28,902 nt of DNA from positions 1 to 28,902 of the forward strand of contig JACPSF010000169.1 of NCBI GenBank assembly GCA_016193385.1, given 5' to 3'. The notes under the pieces were generated by a model that did not search any database, was not told the DNA's origin, and saw nothing but the letters and a program-made list of their open reading frames with translations. Shown here in pieces: positions 22,654-28,902 of this stretch. Every line of letters starts with the position of its first letter. Position 1 is the first letter of the stretch. A program made the position numbers and the translations under genes. Source of the stretch: Deltaproteobacteria bacterium. Lineage in GTDB: Bacteria > Desulfobacterota_B > Binatia > UBA9968.

Positions 22654-23031
22654 ATGGCTCTCCCCTATTTCCATAGAATTGTGGAAGAGAGAATCCGGCA
22701 GGCGCAGCAGGCTGGAGCTTTCGACAATCTCCCGGGGAAAGGAAAGCCCTTAGAGCTGGAGGATCTGAGCTGGGTGCCTGAAGATCTCCGCGCCGCCTAT
22801 ATCATGCTCAAGAACGCTCACGTCCTGCCGCCCGAAGCGCAATTGCTTAAGGAGATTCATACCCTCGAGGATCTGCTGAAGTACGTCGAGGACGAAGGCA
22901 AGCGAAGCTCAATGGTCAAAAGCATTTACTGGAAAATGATCCGCCTCGACCTCCTGAAGCGCCGCTCTCTGCCACTGGGAACCGCCCGCTATTACAACCG
23001 GAAGCTCGTCCGGAAGTTTTCGTCGAAATAA
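22654..23031 (+). CDS. DUF1992 family protein (DnaJC28-like conserved domain)
   Basis: The 125-residue protein matches the DUF1992 pattern throughout. It opens with a helix IVEERIRQAQQAGAFDNLPGKGKPL, has the LRAAYIMLKNAHVLPPE segment, and closes with a basic C-terminus. The family is widespread and its role is unknown; eukaryotic DNAJC28 carries the same domain without requiring the J domain. The ATG at 22654 follows AAGGGAATGAG. The 145 bp behind the gene hold a GC-rich CTGAGC...GCGAG-type repeat-like segment (23045-23106) but no clear terminator. Confidence 0.85.
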   Translation: MALPYFHRIVEERIRQAQQAGAFDNLPGKGKPLELEDLSWVPEDLRAAYIMLKNAHVLPPEAQLLKEIHTLEDLLKYVEDEGKRSSMVKSIYWKMIRLDLLKRRSLPLGTARYYNRKLVRKFSSK

Positions 23032-23176
23032 CCCGTTCTCTCTTCATGTCACTCTGAGCCCGCGGCGAGCTGAGGCGAGCGGAAGCCCCGCCCTGACTTC
23101 GGCGAGCTCCCTTCGGGATGATCGGTACAGAAAAAATTTTGATGCCTGCCGAAAGCGAAAAGGAGATCAGAGTGCT

Positions 23177-23521
23177 TTATAGGCCGAGGATAATCCGGAC
23201 GCGCCCTTCCAGCTCGTCCATTAAATCACCCGGCAACACGCCGATCTCCTGTCGGAAAGACTCATTGGCCACGGCGATCAGTTGTCCCACCAGGACGTCG
23301 CTGTCGCGTGCAAGCCCACCCTCGCCCTTGCTGAGCCGAAGCCTCAGGATGCCAGGGTCTTCAACCAAACGGGTGGTGGTAGGGATAACGATGGTGGATG
23401 GGTAACCTGCCTCGTTAACAAGATCAGATTGCAGGACCACGGCGGGACGGAGCTTGCCCGGTTTGGTCTTGACGCGCGGGTTGGGGTCGATGATGTAGAG
23501 ATGCCCCCTCTTGATCTCCAT
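23177..23521 (-). CDS. MazF/PemK-type toxin (type II toxin-antitoxin)
   Basis: The 114-residue protein has the MazF/PemK fold signature. It starts IKRGHLYIIDPNPRVKTKPGKLRPAVVLQSD, continues with TIVIPTTT and GDSDVLVGQL-like DSDVLVGQLIAV, and ends with an EGRVRIILGL helix. Such toxins are usually sequence-specific endoribonucleases. Arg24 in KLRPAVV and the Thr of VIPTTT are the likely active-site residues. Its ATG lies 3 bp behind the antitoxin stop, the usual antitoxin-first order, so translation is probably coupled. Confidence 0.88.
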   Translation of the reverse strand: MEIKRGHLYIIDPNPRVKTKPGKLRPAVVLQSDLVNEAGYPSTIVIPTTTRLVEDPGILRLRLSKGEGGLARDSDVLVGQLIAVANESFRQEIGVLPGDLMDELEGRVRIILGL

Positions 23522-23524
23522 GGA

Positions 23525-23764
23525 CTAATCCGTGCTATGGCGGGCCATTCCTGCGTTCAACAGCTCTTGGTTTTCTTCTCTGTCGGCTTCCGCACACCGC
23601 TGGACGGATTTTTGAATCTCCCGTCGCAGACGCTCCTCTTCAGCCTTCTTCTCCAAGGCCTTCAGGGCGACCCGGATCAGCCCCGACTTGGTGGAAATGC
23701 CGAGCTCCTTCCGGAGCTTTTCGATTTGCTCTTCTTCCTTCTTCGAGACAGCAATGGCTCCCAT
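23525..23764 (-). CDS. Ribbon-helix-helix antitoxin
   Basis: The 79-residue protein begins with a short beta strand (MGAIAVSKKEEEQIEKL), followed by the helix-turn-helix-like LGISTKSGLIRVALKALEKK of ribbon-helix-helix DNA-binding antitoxins. A charged C-terminal helix (residues about 42-79) would neutralise the toxin. The frame extends upstream to 23815, but ATG 23764 has GGAG at eight-base spacing and starts directly at the strand. It is expected to repress its own promoter, possibly through the AT-rich inverted repeat at 23786-23804. Confidence 0.8.
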   Translation of the reverse strand: MGAIAVSKKEEEQIEKLRKELGISTKSGLIRVALKALEKKAEEERLRREIQKSVQRCAEADREENQELLNAGMARHSTD

Positions 23765-23785
23765 AATGTATTCTCCAATAGATTT

Positions 23786-23815
23786 TATTAGTAAATTTAT
23801 AATACATGAGGTCAA
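23786..23815 (-). promoter_or_regulatory. AT-rich promoter and operator candidate of the toxin-antitoxin pair
   Basis: On the minus strand TTGACC (23815-23810), 16 bp, and TACTAA (23793-23788) suggest a promoter. TATTA (23786-23790) and TAATA (23800-23804) form an inverted repeat around 9 bp that overlaps the -10 box. The segment is strikingly AT-rich against GC-rich surroundings, as is usual for operators of small DNA-binding antitoxins. Confidence 0.4.
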
Positions 23816-23859
23816 AGAAATCGAGGATGGACTTTAACCTGCAAACCCTTACCCCCCCT

Positions 23860-23896
23860 TTGACAGCCGTTTTTTAATCTGATATTGGTCAGACCA
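23860..23896 (+). promoter_or_regulatory. Promoter of the gntR-oxidoreductase operon with FadR/PdhR-like operator
   Basis: A perfect TTGACA (23860-23865), 17 bp and TATTGG (23883-23888) form the promoter. TGGTCAGACCA (23886-23896) is a perfect inverted repeat with the TGGTCnGACCA core known for FadR and close to the TGGTnnnACCA core of PdhR. It overlaps the -10 box and the expected start site, so binding would block transcription. Autoregulation by the adjacent FCD-domain regulator is the natural reading. Confidence 0.7.
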
Positions 23897-23916
23897 GCAG
23901 ACAGCTAGACCTGATC

Positions 23917-24663
23917 ATGCTCAAAGCCATTAAAAAAACGCGGATTTACGAGGAGGTCGTTAGCCAGATCCACGACCTCATCCGAGAAGGGAAGCTCAAG
24001 GCTGGGGACCAACTCCCTTCGGAAAGAGAGCTGGCGGAGACTTTTAAAGTGAGCCGCTCCTCCGTGCGCGAGGCGTTGCGGGCGCTAGAAACCGAGAGAT
24101 CGGTTATTAGCCGGACGGGCATGGGAACCTTCGTAGCCGACCTGCCGATGGAATCGCTGGTTTCCACGCTGGCAACCCTTTTAAGCAAAGAGAAGGATGC
24201 CCTGGCGGATATCTTCGAGATGCGAAAGCTCATTGAGCCCGAGATCGCTTCTCTGGCCGCGGAACGAGCGACCAGCAGAGAGGTCGAGCAGTTGAAAGAA
24301 ATCCTGGACAAGCAAGCTCAAGAGGTCAAAAAGGGCGGGACGGGAGTAGAGGCGGACAGTGAGTTCCACTTCACGATCGGACAGGCAACGCAGAACCTGG
24401 CGCTCGAAAAACTGGTTTCCGCTCTGATGGACATTCTGAGCCGCAGCCGCGAGGAGTCGCTCCAGACCCCAGGCCGCAACGAGGCCTCCCTGGAATCTCA
24501 CCTTAGGATACTCTCGGCGATCGAATCTCACGACAGAGAGGCGGCGCGGGAGGCGATGCTTCACCACATCGAACAGGTGGAGCAGAACGTGCTCCCGATT
24601 AAAAAATCTAAAAATCAGCTCAGTCACGCGAGCACCGACTTGAGTGAGAGGAGTATTTCTTAA
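23917..24663 (+). CDS. GntR family regulator, FadR/FCD subfamily
   Basis: The 248-residue protein has an N-terminal winged helix (IYEEVVSQIHDLI, then LPSERELAETFKVSRSSVREALRALE, residues about 9-65) and GMGTFVAD as the wing. An all-helical FCD effector domain follows. FCD metal and ligand positions are visible as an Asp/His pair in EADSEFHFTIG, and as ESHLRIL and MLHHIEQ. FCD regulators respond to small carboxylates such as lactate, pyruvate or gluconate. The gene shares its promoter with the oxidoreductase genes (35 bp to the next start), so it probably controls them and itself. The inducer may be the oxidoreductase substrate. No strong Shine-Dalgarno precedes ATG 23917. Confidence 0.92.
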   Translation: MLKAIKKTRIYEEVVSQIHDLIREGKLKAGDQLPSERELAETFKVSRSSVREALRALETERSVISRTGMGTFVADLPMESLVSTLATLLSKEKDALADIFEMRKLIEPEIASLAAERATSREVEQLKEILDKQAQEVKKGGTGVEADSEFHFTIGQATQNLALEKLVSALMDILSRSREESLQTPGRNEASLESHLRILSAIESHDREAAREAMLHHIEQVEQNVLPIKKSKNQLSHASTDLSERSIS

Positions 24664-24697
24664 AGCGATCGAGCCAAAAAAACTATCGGAGGAATCC

Positions 24698-25897
24698 ATG
24701 ATCAAACGCGTAGAAATCAACTACCGGGGGATTTTCCAGAAGAACCTGGGCAAGAAGATCGGCAGCGACATCGTCATGATCGCGAGCCGAATGGGGCAGA
24801 GGGCATTCTCCAACGGCCGTTACAGCGACTCGCCGGAGAGAAACGGCATCCCGTGTAAATATTTCGCCTTTGTTTCCCCAGATCTCCCGGAGGAGGAGCT
24901 GGAAGCGGAATGCGGCGCCAAGCTCGAGATCGACGAGGCCGATATCTCGGTCGTCCTGGACGACACGATGTGCAAGGGCGTGGAGCCCTGGGGTTGGCAT
25001 GGTGTGCGGCCCATCAATGAAAAGGTAGTGAACGGTGGTTCCCTCCTGGTGTTTTCCAGGAAAGAGCACAAAGACCTCCTTAAGTTTATCGGCAAAAAGC
25101 CCTACAACTACAATTTAGCGATCCTTGATGGAGATGCCAGTCTCGCAGGACTCTGGGTCAATAAGGACGACCTGACCCACGAGCGGACGCTTGGCGGAAT
25201 CGCCGCCCTGGACCCGGCCCTGATCAGCATTGAAGCCGTAGAGTCTTATCTTTTGGAAAAGACCAAGCAGAAACATCGTGCGGAGGCGGCGCGCCAGGCC
25301 TACGAGTCCCTGAGGTCAGAAGCACCGAAGCCCATGGTCAAAGTTGTCACTCCCAAAGAAGGGATCAACTGGACCCATGAAATTCCCGTTCTTCCCAAAT
25401 GGTTTGAGATGGCCGAAGGGGCGATGGTCCCGGCCGTGAAGCGTGGATTTGAGATCGGCTCCAGGGGACAGTCGAGAAACGCGATGTTCAAGCGCGGCAC
25501 TACCAAGAGCCAGAGACCTGCGGTGCGGTTCGATCTGTGTACCAAGTGCACTCTCTGCTGGGTCGAGTGCCCGGATGAATGCTTCGATCCGACCAGCGAC
25601 GGCTACTACGACATCGAATACCAGTATTGCGTGGGCTGCGGCAAATGCGCTGAAGTCTGTCCGGTGAAGGAGTGCATTGTGATGGCGGACGAGCTCCGCT
25701 TCGAGGACAACAGCAGCCCATATGAGCATTGGAAGAAGGACTCCAAGGGCTATATCAAGTGGGTCGAAGATAAGAAGGGCAAAGATAGAGTCTCCTACCC
25801 TGTGGTTACCGGAAAAGGAATGATCGTCACCAAGGGAGAGATAATGCCGGAGGGAAAAATCGTCCCAGTCAGAAAAACCGAGGAGGTTGAAGTATGA
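24698..25897 (+). CDS. 2-oxoacid:ferredoxin oxidoreductase, fused gamma-delta subunit (oxalate oxidoreductase-like)
   Basis: The 399-residue protein joins a divergent gamma domain (residues about 1-200, GIFQKNLGKKIGSDIVMIAS through LLVFSRKEHKD) to a delta-type ferredoxin domain. Two [4Fe-4S] motifs are present: CTKCTLCWVECP (about 280-291) and CVGCGKCAEVCP (about 310-321). They carry electrons from the thiamine site to ferredoxin. A Shine-Dalgarno CGGAGGA precedes ATG 24698; the frame's earlier start at 24644 overlaps gntR and is unlikely. The gamma-delta, alpha, beta gene order with a fused first gene is that of Moorella oxalate oxidoreductase. This protein is longer, mainly through an added C-terminal tail. 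The stop overlaps the alpha start (ATGA). Confidence 0.85.
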   Translation: MIKRVEINYRGIFQKNLGKKIGSDIVMIASRMGQRAFSNGRYSDSPERNGIPCKYFAFVSPDLPEEELEAECGAKLEIDEADISVVLDDTMCKGVEPWGWHGVRPINEKVVNGGSLLVFSRKEHKDLLKFIGKKPYNYNLAILDGDASLAGLWVNKDDLTHERTLGGIAALDPALISIEAVESYLLEKTKQKHRAEAARQAYESLRSEAPKPMVKVVTPKEGINWTHEIPVLPKWFEMAEGAMVPAVKRGFEIGSRGQSRNAMFKRGTTKSQRPAVRFDLCTKCTLCWVECPDECFDPTSDGYYDIEYQYCVGCGKCAEVCPVKECIVMADELRFEDNSSPYEHWKKDSKGYIKWVEDKKGKDRVSYPVVTGKGMIVTKGEIMPEGKIVPVRKTEEVEV

Positions 25898-27126
25898 GTG
25901 TCGCAGTCGCGCAAGCCAAGTCTGATATCTATGAGAGAGAAGATCTCTTAAACGGCTGCCAGGCCGTGGCCCATGGAGTGCGGTTGGCGGATGTCGACGT
26001 CATCGCTGCCTATCCGATCCGTCCCTATACCGAAGTGATGGACGCGCTCTCGAAAATGATCGCTGACGGCCAGTTCGACGCCGAGTATATCATCGCGGAC
26101 AGCGAGCATTCGCAGTTTGAGATCGTCAAGCACGCAAGCTCCGTGAACGCCAGAGCCTTTGCCGGATCGAGCGGCACGGGCTGGATGTACGGCTTCGAGG
26201 CCCTGGTGGTGACGGCCACGGACAGGCTGCCGCCGCTGTTTATCGTGGGTAACCGGGCCCTGGATGATCCGGGCGCCTTTGGTGTCGAGCACAACGACGC
26301 GATGGCGATACGGGACATGGGCTGGCTTCTGTGCTGGGTCACGACGCCGCAGGAGGCGCTGGAGCATGTGCTCCTCGGCTATCGCATCGCGGAGGACAAG
26401 AGAGTCAGGATGCCTATGGCGCTGGCGATGGATGGCGCCTTCCTCACCCACTCCCAGCACATGGTCAAGATTCCGTCGGCACAGGCCGCGAAGAGATTTC
26501 TCCCGACCTATGATCTGGCCGAGCGCCGGCTCCATCCCGACAACCCGATCTCGATCGCCCCGCAGATCAACGAGGACTGGGTCATGGAGCTCAGGCGCCA
26601 GAACTGGGAGGCCGCGAAACGGGCACGCGGGGTGATCCAGGAGGCCTATAAGAAGTTTAATAGCGTCTTCGGCAATCGGTACTCCGCGCCTTACTACTTC
26701 GAAGAATTCATGACCGAGGACGCGGACGCGGTCCTGATCGGGGTCGGAACGGTGGCCAGTCCCGGCCGCACGGCCGTGCGCCGTTTGCGGGAAAAAGGAC
26801 ACAAAGTGGGATATGTTAATCTGCGCTGGTTCCGCCCCTTCCCAACAGTGGAGCTGAGAGAGTGCTTAAGCCGCTTCAAAGCGGTTGGGGTCATCGATCG
26901 GGATTTCGCTCACGGCTCGCCTGACGACTGCGGCATCCTCATGCACGAGGTCCGCTCCTGCCTCTACCCGGCCAAGAATCGGCCCGCGATCGTTAACTTC
27001 ATGGGCGGGTTGGGTGGGCGTGATCTCTCCATCGCGGACGCGCAGAAGATGTACGAGATCACGGAGCAGGCTATGAAGAAGGATTCACTGGATGGCTTTG
27101 TTACCTGGATCGGCCTAAGAGAGTAG
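25894..27126 (+). CDS. 2-oxoacid:ferredoxin oxidoreductase alpha subunit, likely oxalate oxidoreductase
   Basis: The 410-residue protein matches PFOR domains I and II. The substrate loop reads AAYPIRPY (Tyr40, Arg43), where pyruvate enzymes have YPITP with Thr. The conserved domain I Glu is in IIADSEHSQFE (Glu71), and Arg121 in VGNRALDDPGAF is followed by Asp124 and Phe129. As I recall the Moorella oxalate oxidoreductase structure, Tyr28, Arg31, Arg109, Asp112 and Phe117 surround the substrate; a constant offset of 12 maps all five here. Positive charge at residue 43 suits a dianionic substrate such as oxalate (to two CO2). The start overlaps the gamma-delta stop. Another dicarboxylate-like 2-oxoacid remains possible. 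Confidence 0.85.
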   Translation: MSVAVAQAKSDIYEREDLLNGCQAVAHGVRLADVDVIAAYPIRPYTEVMDALSKMIADGQFDAEYIIADSEHSQFEIVKHASSVNARAFAGSSGTGWMYGFEALVVTATDRLPPLFIVGNRALDDPGAFGVEHNDAMAIRDMGWLLCWVTTPQEALEHVLLGYRIAEDKRVRMPMALAMDGAFLTHSQHMVKIPSAQAAKRFLPTYDLAERRLHPDNPISIAPQINEDWVMELRRQNWEAAKRARGVIQEAYKKFNSVFGNRYSAPYYFEEFMTEDADAVLIGVGTVASPGRTAVRRLREKGHKVGYVNLRWFRPFPTVELRECLSRFKAVGVIDRDFAHGSPDDCGILMHEVRSCLYPAKNRPAIVNFMGGLGGRDLSIADAQKMYEITEQAMKKDSLDGFVTWIGLRE

Positions 27127-27158
27127 GGGACTGGCTCCGCAAAGCGGTGCCTGTCCCC
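27126..27158. repeat. REP-like palindrome between alpha and beta genes
   Basis: GGGGAC (27126-27131) pairs with GTCCCC (27153-27158), GGC with GCC and CCGC with GCGG, separated by two symmetric T-T mismatches, around an AAA loop. The stem starts on the last base of the alpha stop. It resembles the GGGGACxGGxxCC REP-type palindromes found in many GC-rich genomes. No T-tract follows. It may stabilise the upstream mRNA or set subunit ratios. Confidence 0.7.
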
Positions 27159-27179
27159 ATGAAGCAGGGAGGGAAAAAT

Positions 27180-28175
27180 ATGCCAACCGCACCGACAATC
27201 GATTACGAAAAAATCAAAGGCGTTCACAAAATTCCGCTGGAGGAGCTGTACACCTCCGGCCACCGCACCTGCCAGGGCTGCGAGTCCGCCACGACGATGC
27301 GCGGCTTTATCAAGGCCGCCGGCCCGCGCACGGTCGTCACCGGGTCCACAGGCTGCATGTATGTCGCCAACACCTCCTACATGACCACGCCCTGGATCGT
27401 CCCCTGGATGCATACCCAGCTCGGCGCCAGCGGCTCCTCAGCCGTCGGCATGGCCGCAGGCCTGCGCGCGCTCAAGCGCAAGGGGAAGATCAAAGAGGAG
27501 CCGATCAACGTCATCGCTTTTTGCGGCGATCTCGGCGGCGGCGATATGGGAATTGGCGGCATCTCAGGCGCGCTGCAGACCGATTATGATTTGTTGATCA
27601 TCATGTACGATAACGAGTCCGCCGCGAACACCGACATCCAAGCTACCGGACTCACCACCTTCGGCGCCCAGACAACATTCACGCCTCCGGGCACAAAACA
27701 TCCCATCATGCAGCGACGTTGGAAGAAGAATGTCGCCGGCATGCTCGCGGTCGGCCATCCCACTTGCCGTTACGTTGCCACCGCCTGCGCCACCTATCCT
27801 CCCACGGACTATCTCAACAAAGTCCGCAAGGCGCTCAACATCGGCGGGCCGACATTCATTCACACTTATGACCCGTGCCCCAAAGGCTGGGATTATCATC
27901 CCCGCTACTCGAACGAGCTGGGCGAGTTGGGTATCAAGTCGGGCCTCTACCCGCTCTATGAGGTGGCGGAAGGCCAGGTGATTTACACCTATGACGCGCG
28001 CAAGACCGGCAAGGGACGAGTTCCAGTGAAAGACTTCCTCACCAAGCAGGGCCGCTTCGACCATCTCAAAGAGGAGCATTTCAGCTACATCCAAAAGATG
28101 GTGGATAAGATGTGGGACGAGTGGGAAATCCCCGGCGTCGCGCCGATCAAGGGCATCTTGAAGGCGAAGATCTAG
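27180..28175 (+). CDS. 2-oxoacid:ferredoxin oxidoreductase beta subunit (thiamine diphosphate-binding)
   Basis: The 331-residue protein binds thiamine diphosphate and the proximal cluster. Cluster ligands are Cys31 and Cys34 (RTCQGCES), Cys59 (GSTGCMY) and a later cysteine, probably in the ATACATY or DPCPKGW segments. The TPP-Mg motif begins CGDLGGGD (Asp117) and continues to MYDNESAANTD, equivalent to the DNExYxNTG of the family. Asn150 would match the oxalate oxidoreductase Asn143 of this subunit. The beta subunit joins alpha to form the active site. Start 27180 has AGGGAGGG six bases upstream; an ATG at 27159 in frame lies in the hairpin region and is less likely. An intrinsic terminator follows 31 bp behind the stop. 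Confidence 0.88.
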   Translation: MPTAPTIDYEKIKGVHKIPLEELYTSGHRTCQGCESATTMRGFIKAAGPRTVVTGSTGCMYVANTSYMTTPWIVPWMHTQLGASGSSAVGMAAGLRALKRKGKIKEEPINVIAFCGDLGGGDMGIGGISGALQTDYDLLIIMYDNESAANTDIQATGLTTFGAQTTFTPPGTKHPIMQRRWKKNVAGMLAVGHPTCRYVATACATYPPTDYLNKVRKALNIGGPTFIHTYDPCPKGWDYHPRYSNELGELGIKSGLYPLYEVAEGQVIYTYDARKTGKGRVPVKDFLTKQGRFDHLKEEHFSYIQKMVDKMWDEWEIPGVAPIKGILKAKI

Positions 28176-28206
28176 CGGGCACTCTCGACAAACGAGCGCT
28201 TCGCAC

Positions 28207-28236
28207 AGAGGCCCCCACAAGGGGCCTCTTTTTTTT
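28207..28236 (+). terminator. Intrinsic terminator of the oxidoreductase operon
   Basis: AGAGGCCCC (28207-28215) pairs perfectly with GGGGCCTCT (28221-28229) around a 5-nt loop, followed by an unbroken T-tract to 28236. It lies 31 bp behind the beta subunit stop. The A-run is absent on the other side, so it works in the plus direction. Confidence 0.92.
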
Positions 28237-28273
28237 CCTTTGTGCCGCCGCCTTTCGTCGCCGTAGCCTCCCC

Positions 28274-28303
28274 TTGCGAGGCGCCACGGCATTCGCGTAA
28301 AAT
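28274..28303 (+). promoter_or_regulatory. Promoter candidate for the small membrane protein
   Basis: TTGCGA (28274-28279), 18 bp and TAAAAT (28298-28303) lie between the operon terminator and the next gene. The -10 box is good and the -35 box moderate. The start would be near 28310, leaving a leader of about 54 nt. Confidence 0.4.
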
Positions 28304-28363
28304 GCCGACGGGGTGAGAGGTTTCGAGAGTCCTCTTTGGCGAATCAATCTTAAGGATGAACGA

Positions 28364-28564
28364 ATGGACATCCTTATCTGGGTGAACACGCTGTTTTTGA
28401 TCTTTGCGGCGGTCGCCGAAGGGATCATTCTCTACGCGGTTCTGCAGAAAGTCCGCAAGGGAAATGAGGTGCTTTCCAGGAGCGCGGAAGCGCTCGCACG
28501 GGTGGAGCGTATATCTCTAGCGACTCTCGAACGCCTCGTGCCCCAACAAGGATCACCGGTATAA
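28364..28564 (+). CDS. Small single-pass membrane protein with a helical tail
   Basis: The 66-residue protein has one hydrophobic helix (DILIWVNTLFLIFAAVAEGI, residues 2-21, continuing to about residue 27). A basic KVRKGNE turn follows, then an amphipathic helix (about residues 37-58, SAEALARVERISLATLERL). The topology suggests an inner-membrane anchor with a cytoplasmic coiled-coil tail. AAGGA at 28352-28356 sets ATG 28364, and the longer reading from 28313 has no comparable site. I do not recognise the family. It stands alone, with its own promoter candidate upstream. Confidence 0.6.
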   Translation: MDILIWVNTLFLIFAAVAEGIILYAVLQKVRKGNEVLSRSAEALARVERISLATLERLVPQQGSPV

Positions 28565-28687
28565 GTTTTCAGTGTAGCTTGCGACCCGTATGGCCTTACA
28601 CCGGCTGTAGGTCAGTTCCCGGTCCTGCTGTCTAACCCACCCTGCCCGTTCGACGTTTCGACAATTCCCGAAACCGCCATTTTTTCC

Positions 28688-28715
28688 TTGTCAATTTAAA
28701 AATTCGCAGTATAAT
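28688..28715 (+). promoter_or_regulatory. Near-consensus sigma-70 promoter
   Basis: TTGTCA (28688-28693), 16 bp with an A/T-rich block, and a perfect TATAAT (28710-28715) make the most consensus-like promoter of the window. Transcription would start near 28722, toward the window's right edge. Confidence 0.6.
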
Positions 28716-28749
28716 CAACTAGTTTTGCCTCTTCGCCCGCGCATCCCGG

Positions 28750-28848
28750 ATGGCCCGAGTGAAAAAGAATAACCAAAGAGAAGTAAACAACGGCAAAAAT
28801 CTTGCCTTGAATGCCTTTGACGATGGGCTTTCCTCCCCTCGCGCCTGA
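28750..28848 (+). CDS. Possible 32-residue small ORF behind the strong promoter
   Basis: An ATG at 28750 opens a short frame of 32 residues ending TGA at 28846-28848. The product is basic and Asn/Lys-rich at its start (ARVKKNNQREVNNGK) and is the first ORF behind the promoter at 28688. It has no good Shine-Dalgarno and no recognised family. It could be a small protein, or the transcript could be non-coding. Confidence 0.25.
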   Translation: MARVKKNNQREVNNGKNLALNAFDDGLSSPRA

Positions 28849-28856
28849 TGTTTCCC

Positions 28857-28886
28857 TTGTCACCCCAAGGCGCAATCGCCTAGGAT
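28857..28886 (+). promoter_or_regulatory. Promoter-like motif repeated from the catabolic cluster leader
   Basis: TTGTCA (28857-28862), 18 bp, TAGGAT (28881-28886). The block 28854-28890 aligns with 12651-12686 at about 30 of 37 columns, including a shared CCCTTGTCACCC, AAGGC and ATCGC. The gene it would serve lies outside the window. AGGCG-CAAT-CGCCT forms a short inverted repeat inside the spacer. Confidence 0.4.
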
Positions 28887-28902
28887 GGTGCTGCAGTTGA
28901 GA

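Noticed and set aside
25948..26802. Open frame of 284 codons on the minus strand
   Set aside because: It is antisense to the oxidoreductase alpha subunit, has a His/Arg/Asp-rich composition typical of shadows, and shows no domain.
24698..28175. Pyruvate:ferredoxin oxidoreductase as the primary call
   Set aside because: The alpha subunit has Arg at the pyruvate-binding Thr position (YPIRP versus YPITP), and further residues fit the oxalate enzyme. Pyruvate is kept only as an alternative.

Overview
This window looks like chromosomal DNA from a GC-rich, uncultured, metabolically versatile bacterium. An ETF:quinone-type Fe-S oxidoreductase, a thiamine-dependent ferredoxin oxidoreductase, several Amidohydro_2 enzymes and many MFS carriers are typical of Deltaproteobacteria-like, Binatota-like or NC10-like soil and sediment lineages. 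No rRNA, tRNA or ribosomal protein gene is present, so this placement is weak.

Layout. 1-2789: the tail of an unknown gene, a DUF192 lipoprotein on the minus strand, and a membrane heterodisulfide-reductase-like oxidoreductase (EtfD/EMO type). 2906-6819 (minus strand): an amidohydrolase, an IclR regulator and a 14-helix DHA2 efflux carrier, possibly one locus. 6853-9111: a trp locus with promoter, leaderless leader peptide (trpL), attenuator, trpE and trpG. A 1.09-kb IS630-family element (9114-10205) sits just behind trpG, between the gene and its likely terminator. 10501-12366: a secreted fibre-like protein with YadA-head-like repeats and a C-terminal self-cleaving S74 chaperone.

12719-18824: six co-directional genes form an apparent catabolic cluster. 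They encode two alpha/beta hydrolases, a D-2-hydroxyacid dehydrogenase, an Amidohydro_2 decarboxylase/hydrolase, a DapA-like aldolase and a double RidA-like protein. Promoters are predicted at 12654 and 15931, and a convergent MFS exporter (18845-20194) follows. 20464-23031: DUF1152, an MFS carrier split into two frames, and DUF1992. 23177-23764: a MazF/PemK-type toxin with a ribbon-helix-helix antitoxin.

23860-28236: a GntR/FadR-type regulator whose promoter carries a FadR/PdhR-like operator is followed by a three-gene thiamine-diphosphate 2-oxoacid:ferredoxin oxidoreductase. The substrate-binding residues of its alpha subunit fit oxalate oxidoreductase better than pyruvate oxidoreductase. 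An intrinsic terminator closes the operon. 28364-28902: a small membrane protein and two promoter-like sites at the window edge.

The strongest points are the complete trp attenuation device starting from a predicted leaderless trpL, and the candidate oxalate oxidoreductase operon with its own FadR-like switch. The catabolic cluster is the best candidate for an undescribed pathway, but its substrate cannot be read from the sequence.
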